DNA of 17,419 nt from Desulfobacterales bacterium (GCA_022361315.1 JAKSBB010000375.1:1-17419); one strand, 5' to 3'; positions 7,441-15,830 are shown, counted from the first letter of the stretch. The notes: a model not told the origin generated them from the sequence alone. A program made the numbers and translations.

Positions 7441-7477
7441 AAGAGCTGCAGGCCCAATGCCTGCAGCTCTTTTCTTA
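7441..7477 (+). terminator. Rho-independent terminator after the receptor gene
   Basis: A perfect 13-bp stem (AAGAGCTGCAGGC, loop CCAAT, GCCTGCAGCTCTT; 7441-7471) is followed by TTTCTT. It lies 26 nt after the receptor stop and before the end of the convergent hybrid kinase gene at 7498. The T tract is present only for the plus strand, so it mainly ends the chemotaxis operon, although the hairpin could also slow transcription arriving from the other side. Confidence 0.88.
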
Positions 7478-7497
7478 TCCGGTTTTATAGGCGGGCT

Positions 7498-10338
7498 TTA
7501 GCCTAGGAGACGATTCAGCATTCGCGCCATATCGGTTTTGACAACGGGTTTATACAGCAAACCGCCGGCACCGATGGCCTCGGCCTCATCCGGGGATATC
7601 CTTTCACTGTATCCTGTGCAGATAAGTACAGGTAAATCCGGAGCGATTTTTTTTATGGCAATGGTGAGCCGGTCTCCGGTAAGGTTGGGCATGGTCATGT
7701 CCGTGACCACCAGATCATAGGCACCCGGGTCAGAACGAACCGCATCAAGGGCTGCCTCACTGTCAAGGAAGCTCCGGGTGGTATACCCGAGCCGCTGGAG
7801 AATCTGTTCTTCGATTCTCAGGATAACGGGTTCGTCGTCCACCAGCATAATGTGGCCCTGTCCTGCCTGGTCTTCCATGATTTCTTTTGATTCCACAGGT
7901 GTGGATGCGTTGTCCAGAGCCGGCAGGCAGATGGTGAATGATGTGCCTTCCCCGGGTGTGCTCTCCACAAATATATCGCCGCCATAGTTTTTTATGATCC
8001 CGTGAACAACCGACAGGCCCAGACCTGTGCCTTTTCCCTTGGGTTTGGTGGTGAAATAGGGATCAAATATTTTTTCCTGAATATGGCCGGGCATACCGGT
8101 ACCGGTATCCGCCACCGTGAACTGAATGTAAGGGCCTGCTTCCAATGTGGGAAATTCCGGATCAGCGTCTGAGATATCCTTGTTTTCCAGTTTGATTGTC
8201 AGTGTGCCGCCGTTTTCCTCCATGGCATGATAGGCATTGGTGGTCAAATTCATGGCCACCTGGTGGATCTGCGTGGGATCTGCCAGGATGGGCCGGGTAT
8301 CCTTGTCGATTTTATGCCGGATCCGGATATAGGTGGGGATGATGGATTTAACCAGTTTCGCCACCTCTTTGACGATCAAATGGGGATGGAGCGGAACGAC
8401 TTCGTGATCGGTCTGCCGGCTGAAGGTGAGGATCTGTTTCACCAGTTCCTTGGCCCGCTTGGCACCGGACAGGATCTCCTCTGCATTTTCCTTCAACGGG
8501 CTGTCAGGGGCAAGGTCCTCGTCAAGCATCTCGGCGAAGCCCACAATGGGAAATAGGATATTGTTGAAGTCATGGGCGATCCCCCCGGCAAGGGCACCGA
8601 TGGCCTCAATCTTTTGAAGCTGACGCAGATTCTGCTCCATCTTCCGGCGTTCGGTTTCGTATTCCGCCCGGTGGAGGGCAATGGCAAACACTTCGGCAAT
8701 TCGGCGGATACCCGTTATATCCTTTTCTGCGTAGTCCCTGTCGGCATTGGCAAGGGCGATGAGGCCAAGCAGTCTGCCGCCGATGCTGACGGGCACGGCC
8801 AGGAAATTGGTGAGGGGGATATGTCCCGAAGGCAGCCCCGTACTGCTGGGGTGGTTGGACGGGGTGTTGGTGAAAAATGCTTCTCCCGTATTCAGGGCAT
8901 GGCCCCAGAGCCCCGGATATGTGCCGTCATCACCGATGGGGAAGGCAATGTCCCGGTTTTCAATATGACAGGCATCACCGAACATATCCGCTATGGTGTG
9001 GCCGATATTGTCCCGGGTGAAGCGGTCTATGGCGGAGACAAATCCAAAGGCCGAACCGGTAAGGTTCTGGGCATATTCCAGGGTGATATCGGAGACGTTT
9101 CTGATATCGTATTCCTCTGCGAGCAGTTCCCTTGATATCCCCGCAACCGCCTGATGCAGACGGAGTTCATTGTTCATGGTTTTTTCCGCAGCCCGCTGAA
9201 GGGTGATGTCGTGGAAAACACAATGGGTCCGTTCAAAATTCCCCATCTTATCTTTTCCGATTCTGCCGTGAAAAGATACCAACATGGCGGATCCGTCCTT
9301 TTTAATCATTTCGAATTCGACGCCCAGTACTTCTCCCACCGCTTTGAATCGGGGGAAGTTCTGTTCAAAATGATCCTGCCATCCCGGTTGGAGAAACTCA
9401 CTGAAATTTCGGCCGATGACCTCTTCACTGCGATACCCCAGCGTCTTTAACCACGTATCGTTGACGGCAGTGAAGTTCCCCCGGTCATCCAGGGACTGGT
9501 AGCTTAAGGGGGCCTGCTCAAACATCCGTTTGAATTTTTGCTCACTTTCTTTTAATGCCTTTTCCGCCTGGTGGCGTTCGGTGACATCCCGGCAGGTATA
9601 CATGAGGGTACCGTCCTGAATCTGCACCTTTTTAATGTTAACCAGCAGGTTGTGGGGCTTTCCGGATTTATCCCTGATCAGGAGTTCCTGGTTCCTGAGT
9701 TCATCAATCTGCTGGAATGCATGCACATCCACCATCTGAAGTCCCAGCAGTCCGGTGATATTGCCCATTTCAGCCACTTCTTCATGGCAGTAACCGAAAA
9801 TCACATGGACGTTGGGGCAGATAAAGGTAAACCGTCCGTTATCGTCGGTGATAAAAACCGCATCGGATATGCTGGAAAGTACTGTTTTATTGATGGTTTC
9901 CGATGCTCTCAGGCTTTCCTGAATCTTTGTTTTTTCAGTGATTTCACGGACCGTAAGAAATGCCGTGCTTTGATCCTTTCCCGCAGTGAATATATTCAGT
10001 GCCACCTTTATGGGGGAGCCGTTTTTTCTGCGATGAATGCGAAGGGGGACACGGAGTTTTCCACCGTGTTTAAACCGGTCAATGGCCAGAGTGGAGGTTT
10101 CAGGTTCTGCGCTGAGTTCAAGAATGTGCATACCGGTGAATTCTTTAGCGGTGAATCCGTAGAGTTCAGAGGCTGCCGGATTGGCATCAAGGATTTTAAG
10201 ACTTTCCGGGTCCAGAATAAAAACGGCATCGGTTCCGTATTCAAAGAGCAGCCGGTAGTTCTTCAGGTTGTGCTCGGGTTCCTTACGGATGTCGTCATGG
10301 TTTTTCTTACCTGCTTCCGGATCAGGGCGCTTGGTCAT
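7498..10338 (-). CDS. Hybrid sensor histidine kinase (PAS-PAS-PAS-GAF-HisKA-HATPase-receiver)
   Basis: A 946-residue protein with no membrane segment, so a cytoplasmic sensor. In order: three PAS-type domains with their trailing helices (about 27-140, 148-258 and 265-385), a GAF domain (about 393-558), the HisKA dimerisation helix with phospho-acceptor His589 (GGIAHDFNNIL), and the ATPase with N box (HQVAMNLTTNA, 692-702), DTGTGMP (744-750) and GKGTGLGLS (768-776). A C-terminal receiver (about 827-946) has Asp834/835, phospho-acceptor Asp880 (TDMTMP) and Lys930. All catalytic residues are present, so it should autophosphorylate and pass the phosphate to its own receiver. The GAF part resembles the GAF_2 style found in such kinases (WGHALNTGEAFFTN, then FLAVPV). 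ATG 10338 has an AGGA about 11 nt upstream and no in-frame alternative close by. It is divergent from the receiver-kinase cluster and convergent with the receptor operon. Confidence 0.95.
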   Translation of the reverse strand: MTKRPDPEAGKKNHDDIRKEPEHNLKNYRLLFEYGTDAVFILDPESLKILDANPAASELYGFTAKEFTGMHILELSAEPETSTLAIDRFKHGGKLRVPLRIHRRKNGSPIKVALNIFTAGKDQSTAFLTVREITEKTKIQESLRASETINKTVLSSISDAVFITDDNGRFTFICPNVHVIFGYCHEEVAEMGNITGLLGLQMVDVHAFQQIDELRNQELLIRDKSGKPHNLLVNIKKVQIQDGTLMYTCRDVTERHQAEKALKESEQKFKRMFEQAPLSYQSLDDRGNFTAVNDTWLKTLGYRSEEVIGRNFSEFLQPGWQDHFEQNFPRFKAVGEVLGVEFEMIKKDGSAMLVSFHGRIGKDKMGNFERTHCVFHDITLQRAAEKTMNNELRLHQAVAGISRELLAEEYDIRNVSDITLEYAQNLTGSAFGFVSAIDRFTRDNIGHTIADMFGDACHIENRDIAFPIGDDGTYPGLWGHALNTGEAFFTNTPSNHPSSTGLPSGHIPLTNFLAVPVSIGGRLLGLIALANADRDYAEKDITGIRRIAEVFAIALHRAEYETERRKMEQNLRQLQKIEAIGALAGGIAHDFNNILFPIVGFAEMLDEDLAPDSPLKENAEEILSGAKRAKELVKQILTFSRQTDHEVVPLHPHLIVKEVAKLVKSIIPTYIRIRHKIDKDTRPILADPTQIHQVAMNLTTNAYHAMEENGGTLTIKLENKDISDADPEFPTLEAGPYIQFTVADTGTGMPGHIQEKIFDPYFTTKPKGKGTGLGLSVVHGIIKNYGGDIFVESTPGEGTSFTICLPALDNASTPVESKEIMEDQAGQGHIMLVDDEPVILRIEEQILQRLGYTTRSFLDSEAALDAVRSDPGAYDLVVTDMTMPNLTGDRLTIAIKKIAPDLPVLICTGYSERISPDEAEAIGAGGLLYKPVVKTDMARMLNRLLG

Positions 10339-10424
10339 ATGGCCATCATTCCTAAATGTTACCGGAGATTTTGATATCCGGGGTAATTTGCGGATAAAGG
10401 ATAATAAATTGTTAGATTACAGCC

Positions 10425-10453
10425 AGTGTATCCTTTTGATGGTGGGAAGGCAA
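10425..10453 (-). promoter_or_regulatory. Candidate sigma-70 promoter for the hybrid kinase
   Basis: Read on the minus strand: TTGCCT (10453-10448), 17 nt, TACACT (10430-10425). Spacing is ideal and each box matches the consensus at four of six positions. The predicted start is near 10418, about 80 nt before the ATG at 10338. Confidence 0.45.
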
Positions 10454-10463
10454 TTTTTTTATG

Positions 10464-10475
10464 GGGGCCGGCCCC
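10464..10475. promoter_or_regulatory. GC palindrome between divergent promoters, candidate operator
   Basis: GGGGCCGGCCCC is a perfect 12-bp palindrome lying between the two outward-facing -35 boxes. A second inverted repeat, TCCCGG-N9-CCGGGA (10484-10504), lies beside it. Both are GC-rich islands in an otherwise AT-rich spacer. They could bind a regulator of both transcripts; no protein can be assigned. Confidence 0.35.
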
Positions 10476-10512
10476 TGTCATTGTCCCGGCCAGGCAGACC
10501 GGGATAAATTTC

Positions 10513-10541
10513 TTGAATATGTGATATAAATTTTTTACACT
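10513..10541 (+). promoter_or_regulatory. Candidate sigma-70 promoter for the receiver-kinase/HDOD cluster
   Basis: TTGAAT (10513-10518), 17 nt, TACACT (10536-10541). It has the same -10 sequence as the opposing promoter at 10425-10453. The predicted start is near 10548, giving a leader of roughly 137 nt before the ATG at 10685. The 346-bp gap at 10339-10684 holds no other supported gene. Confidence 0.45.
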
Positions 10542-10684
10542 GATAACCATATCGACGATAGCCGATCCCTTCTAAATTATGATATTCCGCAGGCTTGCGA
10601 AACGGCCGGCATCGCGTCTGGAAGTACCTGTACCTGCCCGACTGGCTATGGATGGTTGTGCAGGAAAATCGTCAGGGAGCGCAC

Positions 10685-12334
10685 ATGAGCGATGGTATAC
10701 TGATTATTGAAGACAATCCGGTCCAGCGGCAGTTGGTCAGGACCATGCTTGCCTCGTTTATGACCTGTGATATTTTCGAGGCGGCGGATCATGATCAGGC
10801 AATGGCATTGCTGACGGTCCATCCTGTTGATGTGGTGCTCTGCGATATCGGTCTTCCCGGGGTGTCCGGTCTGGATACCGCTGCCGAAATTATTGATCAT
10901 TATGACCATATCGCCGTGGTGATGCTGACCGCCAATGAAGATCCCGACACCAGCCGGAAGGCCATTGATCTTGGGGCCTGTGCATATCTGGTGAAGCCTG
11001 TGGCTCCGGGACAGCTTCGGATAACCATTGCCAGAGCGGTCAAGATCCGGGAGTACAAGTTTAGGATTCAGCGCCAGGAAACTGCGCTTCGGGAAAAGAT
11101 CCGGGGTCTTGAACAGACCCGTCTTGCCCTGGAACAAAGCCGGGACGAATTTAAAGCATTGTTTGAAAATATCCAGGAGGGATTCTACCGGGCGGATCTT
11201 GACGGACAGATTACCATGGTCAATCCCGTGGTGGCGGAGATGATGGGGTATGCATCTTCTGAAGAGATCCTGGGTATGCCCATGACAGCCTTTTATAGGG
11301 ATCCTCTGGATCGGGAAACTTTTTTGAAGGCGCTTTTCCAATCGGGAAGCGTCTCTGCCTATGAAATCCGGACCCGGCGCAGGGACGGCAGCCTCGGGCA
11401 TGTGCTGGTGAATGCCCATCTCCGGTATGATGGTCAGGGTGAGGTGTTGGGTACGGAAGGGACCATGGTGGACATTTCCCATCGCAAAAGGCTGGAGCAG
11501 GATCTGGCCCAGTCCCAGAAACTGGAATCCATCGGTCAGCTGGCTGCCGGTATTGCCCATGAGATCAATACCCCGATTCAATATGTGGGAGATAACACCG
11601 CATTTCTCAGGGATGCGTTCCGTGACCTGATGACCATTGCCGGGGAAGCTGCCGCATTGGTGGGCGGCAAAGGTGTGGATGGTGAGGGGGACGCCGGGCG
11701 GTTGGCTTCAGCGCTGGAAGAAGCCGACCTCGAATTCCTTGAGGAGGAAGTGCCTGCAGCCATCCGCCAGTCCCTGGACGGGGTGGACAGGGTCAGCCGG
11801 ATCGTCCGGTCCATGAAGGCGTTTTCCCACCCCGGCGGAGACGCCCATGAGCCTGCCGATATCAATCAGCTGATTGAGACCACGGTCGTCGTGGCCCGGA
11901 GCGAATGGAAATATGTGGCGGAACTGGCAACGGATCTGCACCCCCTGCCCAGAATCAACTGTAACCCGGCTGAGTTGAATCAGGTGTTTTTAAACCTGCT
12001 GATCAATGCCAGCCATGCGGTGGCAGATACCCTGGAAGATCAGGCCAGCGGCAAAGGAACCATTATCATTGAGACCCGGGATCTTTCGGATGCTGTTGAG
12101 ATCCGGATCAAGGACAATGGATCGGGAATTCCGGAGGCGGTTCGTGACCGGATTTTTGATCCTTTTTTCACCACAAAAAAACTGGGTAAAGGGTCCGGCC
12201 AGGGCCTGGCCATCGCACGGTCTGTGGTGGTGGACAAACACCGTGGGAAGCTATGGGTTGACAGCGGCAGTGAATCGGGCACCTGCTTCTATATCCGGCT
12301 GCCAAAGGATGGCCCGAAAGGAGGGGAATCATGA
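10685..12334 (+). CDS. Receiver-PAS-histidine kinase
   Basis: A 549-residue cytoplasmic kinase. The N-terminal receiver (about 3-120) has Glu9/Asp10, phospho-acceptor Asp54 (LCDIGLPG), Thr82 and Lys104-Pro. A coiled linker and a PAS domain (about 152-266) follow. The dimerisation domain carries His292 (GIAHEINTPIQYV) and has a long helical insert before the second helix. The ATPase has the N box (LNQVFLNLLINA, 431-442), DNGSG (477-481) and a G2 box reading GKGSGQGLAI, where Gln replaces the usual Leu. The frame could open further upstream at TTG 10595, but ATG 10685 puts Met just before ILIIEDN and has AGGGAG 5 nt away, so I chose it. Its stop overlaps the next start (ATGA), so it is translationally coupled to the HDOD gene. 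A kinase that starts with a receiver is normally controlled by another kinase or acts in a relay. Confidence 0.93.
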   Translation: MSDGILIIEDNPVQRQLVRTMLASFMTCDIFEAADHDQAMALLTVHPVDVVLCDIGLPGVSGLDTAAEIIDHYDHIAVVMLTANEDPDTSRKAIDLGACAYLVKPVAPGQLRITIARAVKIREYKFRIQRQETALREKIRGLEQTRLALEQSRDEFKALFENIQEGFYRADLDGQITMVNPVVAEMMGYASSEEILGMPMTAFYRDPLDRETFLKALFQSGSVSAYEIRTRRRDGSLGHVLVNAHLRYDGQGEVLGTEGTMVDISHRKRLEQDLAQSQKLESIGQLAAGIAHEINTPIQYVGDNTAFLRDAFRDLMTIAGEAAALVGGKGVDGEGDAGRLASALEEADLEFLEEEVPAAIRQSLDGVDRVSRIVRSMKAFSHPGGDAHEPADINQLIETTVVVARSEWKYVAELATDLHPLPRINCNPAELNQVFLNLLINASHAVADTLEDQASGKGTIIIETRDLSDAVEIRIKDNGSGIPEAVRDRIFDPFFTTKKLGKGSGQGLAIARSVVVDKHRGKLWVDSGSESGTCFYIRLPKDGPKGGES

Positions 12335-13530
12335 AACAGCGCATTCTGTTCGTGGACGATGAACCCAACATCCTCAAAGGGTTGCAACGGAGTCTGAGAC
12401 CCCTGCGAAAAGTCTGGGAAATGGCCTTTGTGGACAGCGGGGCCGCAGCCCTTGATATGCTGGAATCCAATGAATTCCACGTGATCATATCGGATATGCG
12501 GATGCCGGAAATGGACGGTGCCCAATTGCTTCGGAAGGTGCAGAAACGGTGGCCCACCATGGTGAGGATTATTTTATCCGGCCACTCCGACCAGGAATTG
12601 ATCATGAAATCGGTGAAATCGGCTCACCAATACCTGTCCAAACCCTGTGAGAAGCAAACCCTGGTGAACGCGATAAACAGGGCATGCTCACTGAAAGCAC
12701 TGATGAACAAGAAAAGCCTGCAGCTTGTGATCAGCGGGATCGACACCATGCCGATTTTGCCTTCCCTGTACAACCGGATTATGGACGAACTCAACTCGGC
12801 GGAGGCATCCACGGCCGGTATCGGGGAGATCATTGCCCGGGATGTGGGGATGACGGCCAAGGTGCTCCAATTGGTGAATTCATCCTTCTTCGGCATGCCC
12901 CGCCATGTGGCCAGTCCGTCGGAAGCTGTGGTGCTTCTGGGCATTGATGTGGTCAAAACTTTGATTTTAAGTATTGAGGTTTTCTCGGAATACCGGAAGA
13001 GTACACTATCCATTATTCCCGTATCCAAGGTCTATGAGCATTGTGTCAGAACGGGGGTGATTGCCAAAAAAATTGCCCGGATGGAGAAGAAGAGCAAGGA
13101 AGCCCAGGATAACGCCATGATAGCCGGTATCCTCCACGATCTGGGACGCTTGCTGCTGGCGGAGAATTTTCCTGAAGACTATCAGGAGGTCATGGATCAT
13201 ATCCGGCTGAATCAATGTCTGGTTCATGAAGGGGAACTTGAAGTGCTTGGTGTCACCCATGGGGAGATCGGGGGATACCTGCTCAGCCTTTGGGGGCTCC
13301 CGGATGATATTGTGGAAGGGGTGGCCTACCATCATGCCCCTTCGGCCTGTATCGCCGATGGGTTTGCCCTGTGCGGGGTCATCCATGCGGCCGACCTGAT
13401 GGAGCGTCACGAACGCCTTCAGCCGGGGGCCTGGGAAACCTTGACCGGCCTGGATAACCGGTATATGGCAAAGCAGGGCCTTAACGACCGGATACCCATG
13501 TGGCGGGACCGGTTACGGGCAAAGATGTAA
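12331..13530 (+). CDS. Response regulator with HDOD output domain
   Basis: A 399-residue protein. The receiver (about 3-120) is complete: Asp9/Asp10, phospho-acceptor Asp55 (IISDMRMPEMDG), Ser83 and Lys104-Pro. The HDOD domain (about 133-335) belongs to the HD superfamily. It keeps His237, the His269-Asp270 pair (AGILHDLG), His310 (GVTHGEIGGYLL) and His334/335 (VAYHHAP), so metal binding is possible, though HDOD proteins in general have no proven enzymatic activity. Related receiver-HDOD proteins occur in signalling networks linked to motility or cyclic-di-GMP; no such enzyme is visible here. The ATG overlaps the preceding kinase stop by 4 bp, with AAAGGAGG upstream, so the two are made together. 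It is the only gene in the cluster with a non-kinase output domain and is therefore the likely endpoint of the local relay (inference). Confidence 0.93.
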   Translation: MKQRILFVDDEPNILKGLQRSLRPLRKVWEMAFVDSGAAALDMLESNEFHVIISDMRMPEMDGAQLLRKVQKRWPTMVRIILSGHSDQELIMKSVKSAHQYLSKPCEKQTLVNAINRACSLKALMNKKSLQLVISGIDTMPILPSLYNRIMDELNSAEASTAGIGEIIARDVGMTAKVLQLVNSSFFGMPRHVASPSEAVVLLGIDVVKTLILSIEVFSEYRKSTLSIIPVSKVYEHCVRTGVIAKKIARMEKKSKEAQDNAMIAGILHDLGRLLLAENFPEDYQEVMDHIRLNQCLVHEGELEVLGVTHGEIGGYLLSLWGLPDDIVEGVAYHHAPSACIADGFALCGVIHAADLMERHERLQPGAWETLTGLDNRYMAKQGLNDRIPMWRDRLRAKM

Positions 13531-13553
13531 GCGTCTAATTTGCGGAGGCACCC

Positions 13554-14819
13554 ATGAAAATACTGATCGCTGAAGATGATTATGTATCAAGGCTCCTGGT
13601 GAAAAAAGCAGTCACAAAGATCGGGCATGAGGCCATTCTGACGGAAAACGGCCGGGAGGCGCTTGAGGCGTTTCGGGCTGAGAAGCCGCAGATGGTTATT
13701 TCGGACTGGATGATGCCGGAGATGGACGGCATTGAACTCTGCAAACGAATCCGGGCTGAGAAAGGAACCACCTATACCTATATTATGCTGCTCACGGCCA
13801 AGGACAGTACTTCCGATCTTGTGGCCACCTTTGAAGCCGGGGCGGACGATTACATCATTAAGCCTTTCAAACCGGATGAACTGAGATCCAGGATCAAGAG
13901 TGGGGAACGGATCGCCACTCTGGAGAGCCGGCATCTGACCATGCAGGCCAAACTCCTGGTCAAAAATAAGAAGCTGGATCAGGCCCTCACCCATTTAAAG
14001 CAGACCCAGGCCCAGGCACTTCAGTCCGAGAAAATGGCTTCCATCGGCCAGCTTGCCGCAGGTGTTGCCCACGAGATCAACAACCCCATCGGCTTCATCG
14101 GCAGTAATCTGGAAGCCCTCACCGATTATTTCAAGGACTATGAAAGGCTGATGGAGGCCTATGGGGGGCTTGCTGAATTGTTATCGGCAACGCCACCACC
14201 AAAGGTCTCCGACCTTCACCCCCGGTTGGAGGCCATCCGGCAATGTGCCGAGGATATTGAGCTGGACTACCTGAAGGAGGATATTCCGGATCTGCTCTCG
14301 GACTGTATTGACGGCACCCGAAGGGTGGGGCGGATCGTGGCCGATCTGAAAAATTTTGCCCATCCGGGGAACGACAGAAAGATGCTGATGGACATCAACA
14401 AAGGCCTGGAGTCTACATTGAACGTGGTGCACAACGAGATCAAGTACAAGGCTACGGTGACCAAGGAATTCAGCGATATTCCCCGGGTTGAAGGGTTTCC
14501 CCAGAAGATCAACCAGGTGTTTATGAATATTCTCATCAATGCGGCCCAGGCCATTGAAGAGCAGGGAGAAATTGTCATCGCCACAAAGGCCCGGGGCAAG
14601 GATGTCATCGTTTCAATTTCAGACAACGGCTGCGGGATTCCCAAGGAAAACCTGAGCAAGATCTTTGATCCCTTCTTCACCACAAAGGATGTGGGCAAGG
14701 GAACGGGACTGGGCATGAACATCGCTTACAACATTATTCAGGAACACAAGGGAAACATCCATGTGGAGAGTGCTGCGGGAAAGGGCACCTGCTTCACCAT
14801 TACCTTGCCCGGGAAATAA
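13554..14819 (+). CDS. Receiver-histidine kinase (no separate sensor domain)
   Basis: A 421-residue soluble kinase. The receiver (1-120) has Glu7/Asp8/Asp9, phospho-acceptor Asp51 (ISDWMMPEMDG), Thr81 and Lys103-Pro. A coiled linker (about 121-158) leads straight to the dimerisation helix with His173 (GVAHEINNPIGFI). The ATPase contains the N box (INQVFMNILINA), DNGCG (357-361) and GKGTGLGM (381-388). There is no PAS, GAF or membrane part, so its input must come through the receiver. The dimerisation domain has the same long helical insert (about 190-250) as the kinase at 10685-12334, and both end their second helix with a (F)AHPG/(F)SHPG motif, so the two are paralogues that kept or lost the PAS domain. 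ATG 13554 follows the HDOD stop by 23 nt with a GGAGG site, which suggests one operon. No clear terminator follows. Confidence 0.94.
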   Translation: MKILIAEDDYVSRLLVKKAVTKIGHEAILTENGREALEAFRAEKPQMVISDWMMPEMDGIELCKRIRAEKGTTYTYIMLLTAKDSTSDLVATFEAGADDYIIKPFKPDELRSRIKSGERIATLESRHLTMQAKLLVKNKKLDQALTHLKQTQAQALQSEKMASIGQLAAGVAHEINNPIGFIGSNLEALTDYFKDYERLMEAYGGLAELLSATPPPKVSDLHPRLEAIRQCAEDIELDYLKEDIPDLLSDCIDGTRRVGRIVADLKNFAHPGNDRKMLMDINKGLESTLNVVHNEIKYKATVTKEFSDIPRVEGFPQKINQVFMNILINAAQAIEEQGEIVIATKARGKDVIVSISDNGCGIPKENLSKIFDPFFTTKDVGKGTGLGMNIAYNIIQEHKGNIHVESAAGKGTCFTITLPGK

Positions 14820-14885
14820 CAATGGCCCAAATGCCGGAAACTTAAATTTTGCGTTACAGGTAAACAAGAATGGAAATTATCTTTC

Positions 14886-15830
14886 ATGGATGAGTTATTG
14901 GTGGTCATAAAAGGGTTGTCCCAAAACATTAGCCTATTTCTTTCTCTGGCATTTATTTACTATCTCTTAACGTCAACCGTTAAAATATCATCAAAGGTGC
15001 TGAGGGATTTTCTCATTGGTTTTGTCTTTTCAATGATTGCCGGGTTAGGCATGGTTTTAAGGATTCAAGTGGCTCCCGGATTGTACATTGATGGAAGACT
15101 TTTGCTTGTTGGCATATCCGGGGCATTTAATGGGCCTGTTTCAGGAATCACCACCACATTCTTCGTCCTCATATTCAGGGTGTTATTGGGTGGCAATGGT
15201 GTGCTGGTGGGATCTTTTGGCATTATCGGGGCCGGTTTGATCGGCCTCATTTTCTGGAAAAAAATAAAAACCTCTCAAGAATATTATACACTAAAATCAC
15301 TGATTGTTTTAGGGTTGCTGCTCACCCTTCAAGGGCAGGCATGGATTTTTCTCTTTTTCAAACCTGATATTGCATTAAGCTTGATAAAAAAAGTCTTTTT
15401 ACCAGGCGTCATTGTCTATCCCGTTGGAAGCGTTTTCATAGGCGCATTGCTTAATTATGTCCAAAAAAATATAAAAACTGAATTACAGCTAAAAGAAAGT
15501 GAATCAAATCTTAGGCATTTAAATGCTGAACTGGAATCCCGGGTAAAAAAGAGAACCAATCAGTTGGAAGCCACAAACGAACAATTGCAAAACGAGAAAG
15601 AAAAACTTCAAAAGGCCCTTGATGATGTAAAGAAATTAAGCGGGCTACTGCCAATTTGTTCCCATTGTAAAAAAATAAGAGATGACAATGGATATTGGAA
15701 TCAACTTGAAGATTATATTGATAAACATTCCGAAGCTGTATTTTCACATGGAATTTGTGAGGATTGTTTAGAAAAATACTACCCTGAAGATCCGGTTAGT
15801 AAGCGCCGGTTTTCATCTCATGGAAGATAA
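14886..15830 (+). CDS. LytS-type 5TMR membrane protein with coiled coil and four-cysteine tail
   Basis: A 314-residue protein. The N-terminus (about 10-190) is strongly hydrophobic and carries the hallmarks of the 5TMR_LYT domain of LytS/YhcK-type receptors: APGLYIDGR (63-71), GISGAFNGPVSGI (76-88) and FRVLLGG (97-103). A charged coiled coil follows (about 196-250), then LSGLLPICSHCKKIRDD with Cys258/Cys261 and a second pair Cys291/Cys294 (CEDC), a zinc-ribbon-like cysteine arrangement also seen at the end of some delta-proteobacterial signalling proteins. There is no kinase, GGDEF or other catalytic domain, so the output is unknown. Base composition differs from the neighbours: sample 60-nt stretches have 26 (15301-) and 20 (15481-) G+C, against 36 at 14281 in the preceding gene, which hints at transfer. 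The ribosome site is weak. The 3' end overlaps the convergent FapA-like gene by 35 bp. Confidence 0.85.
   Translation: MDELLVVIKGLSQNISLFLSLAFIYYLLTSTVKISSKVLRDFLIGFVFSMIAGLGMVLRIQVAPGLYIDGRLLLVGISGAFNGPVSGITTTFFVLIFRVLLGGNGVLVGSFGIIGAGLIGLIFWKKIKTSQEYYTLKSLIVLGLLLTLQGQAWIFLFFKPDIALSLIKKVFLPGVIVYPVGSVFIGALLNYVQKNIKTELQLKESESNLRHLNAELESRVKKRTNQLEATNEQLQNEKEKLQKALDDVKKLSGLLPICSHCKKIRDDNGYWNQLEDYIDKHSEAVFSHGICEDCLEKYYPEDPVSKRRFSSHGR

Noticed and set aside
10476..10481. Possible third activator half-site TGTCAT in the divergent spacer
   Set aside because: No ATGACA arm at the right distance and no -24/-12 promoter nearby; a 6-bp match is expected by chance.
10595..10684. Upstream TTG start that would add 30 residues to the receiver-PAS kinase
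   Set aside because: The added stretch is Trp/Arg-rich and unlike a receiver N-terminus. ATG 10685 has a good ribosome site and begins right before the first receiver strand.
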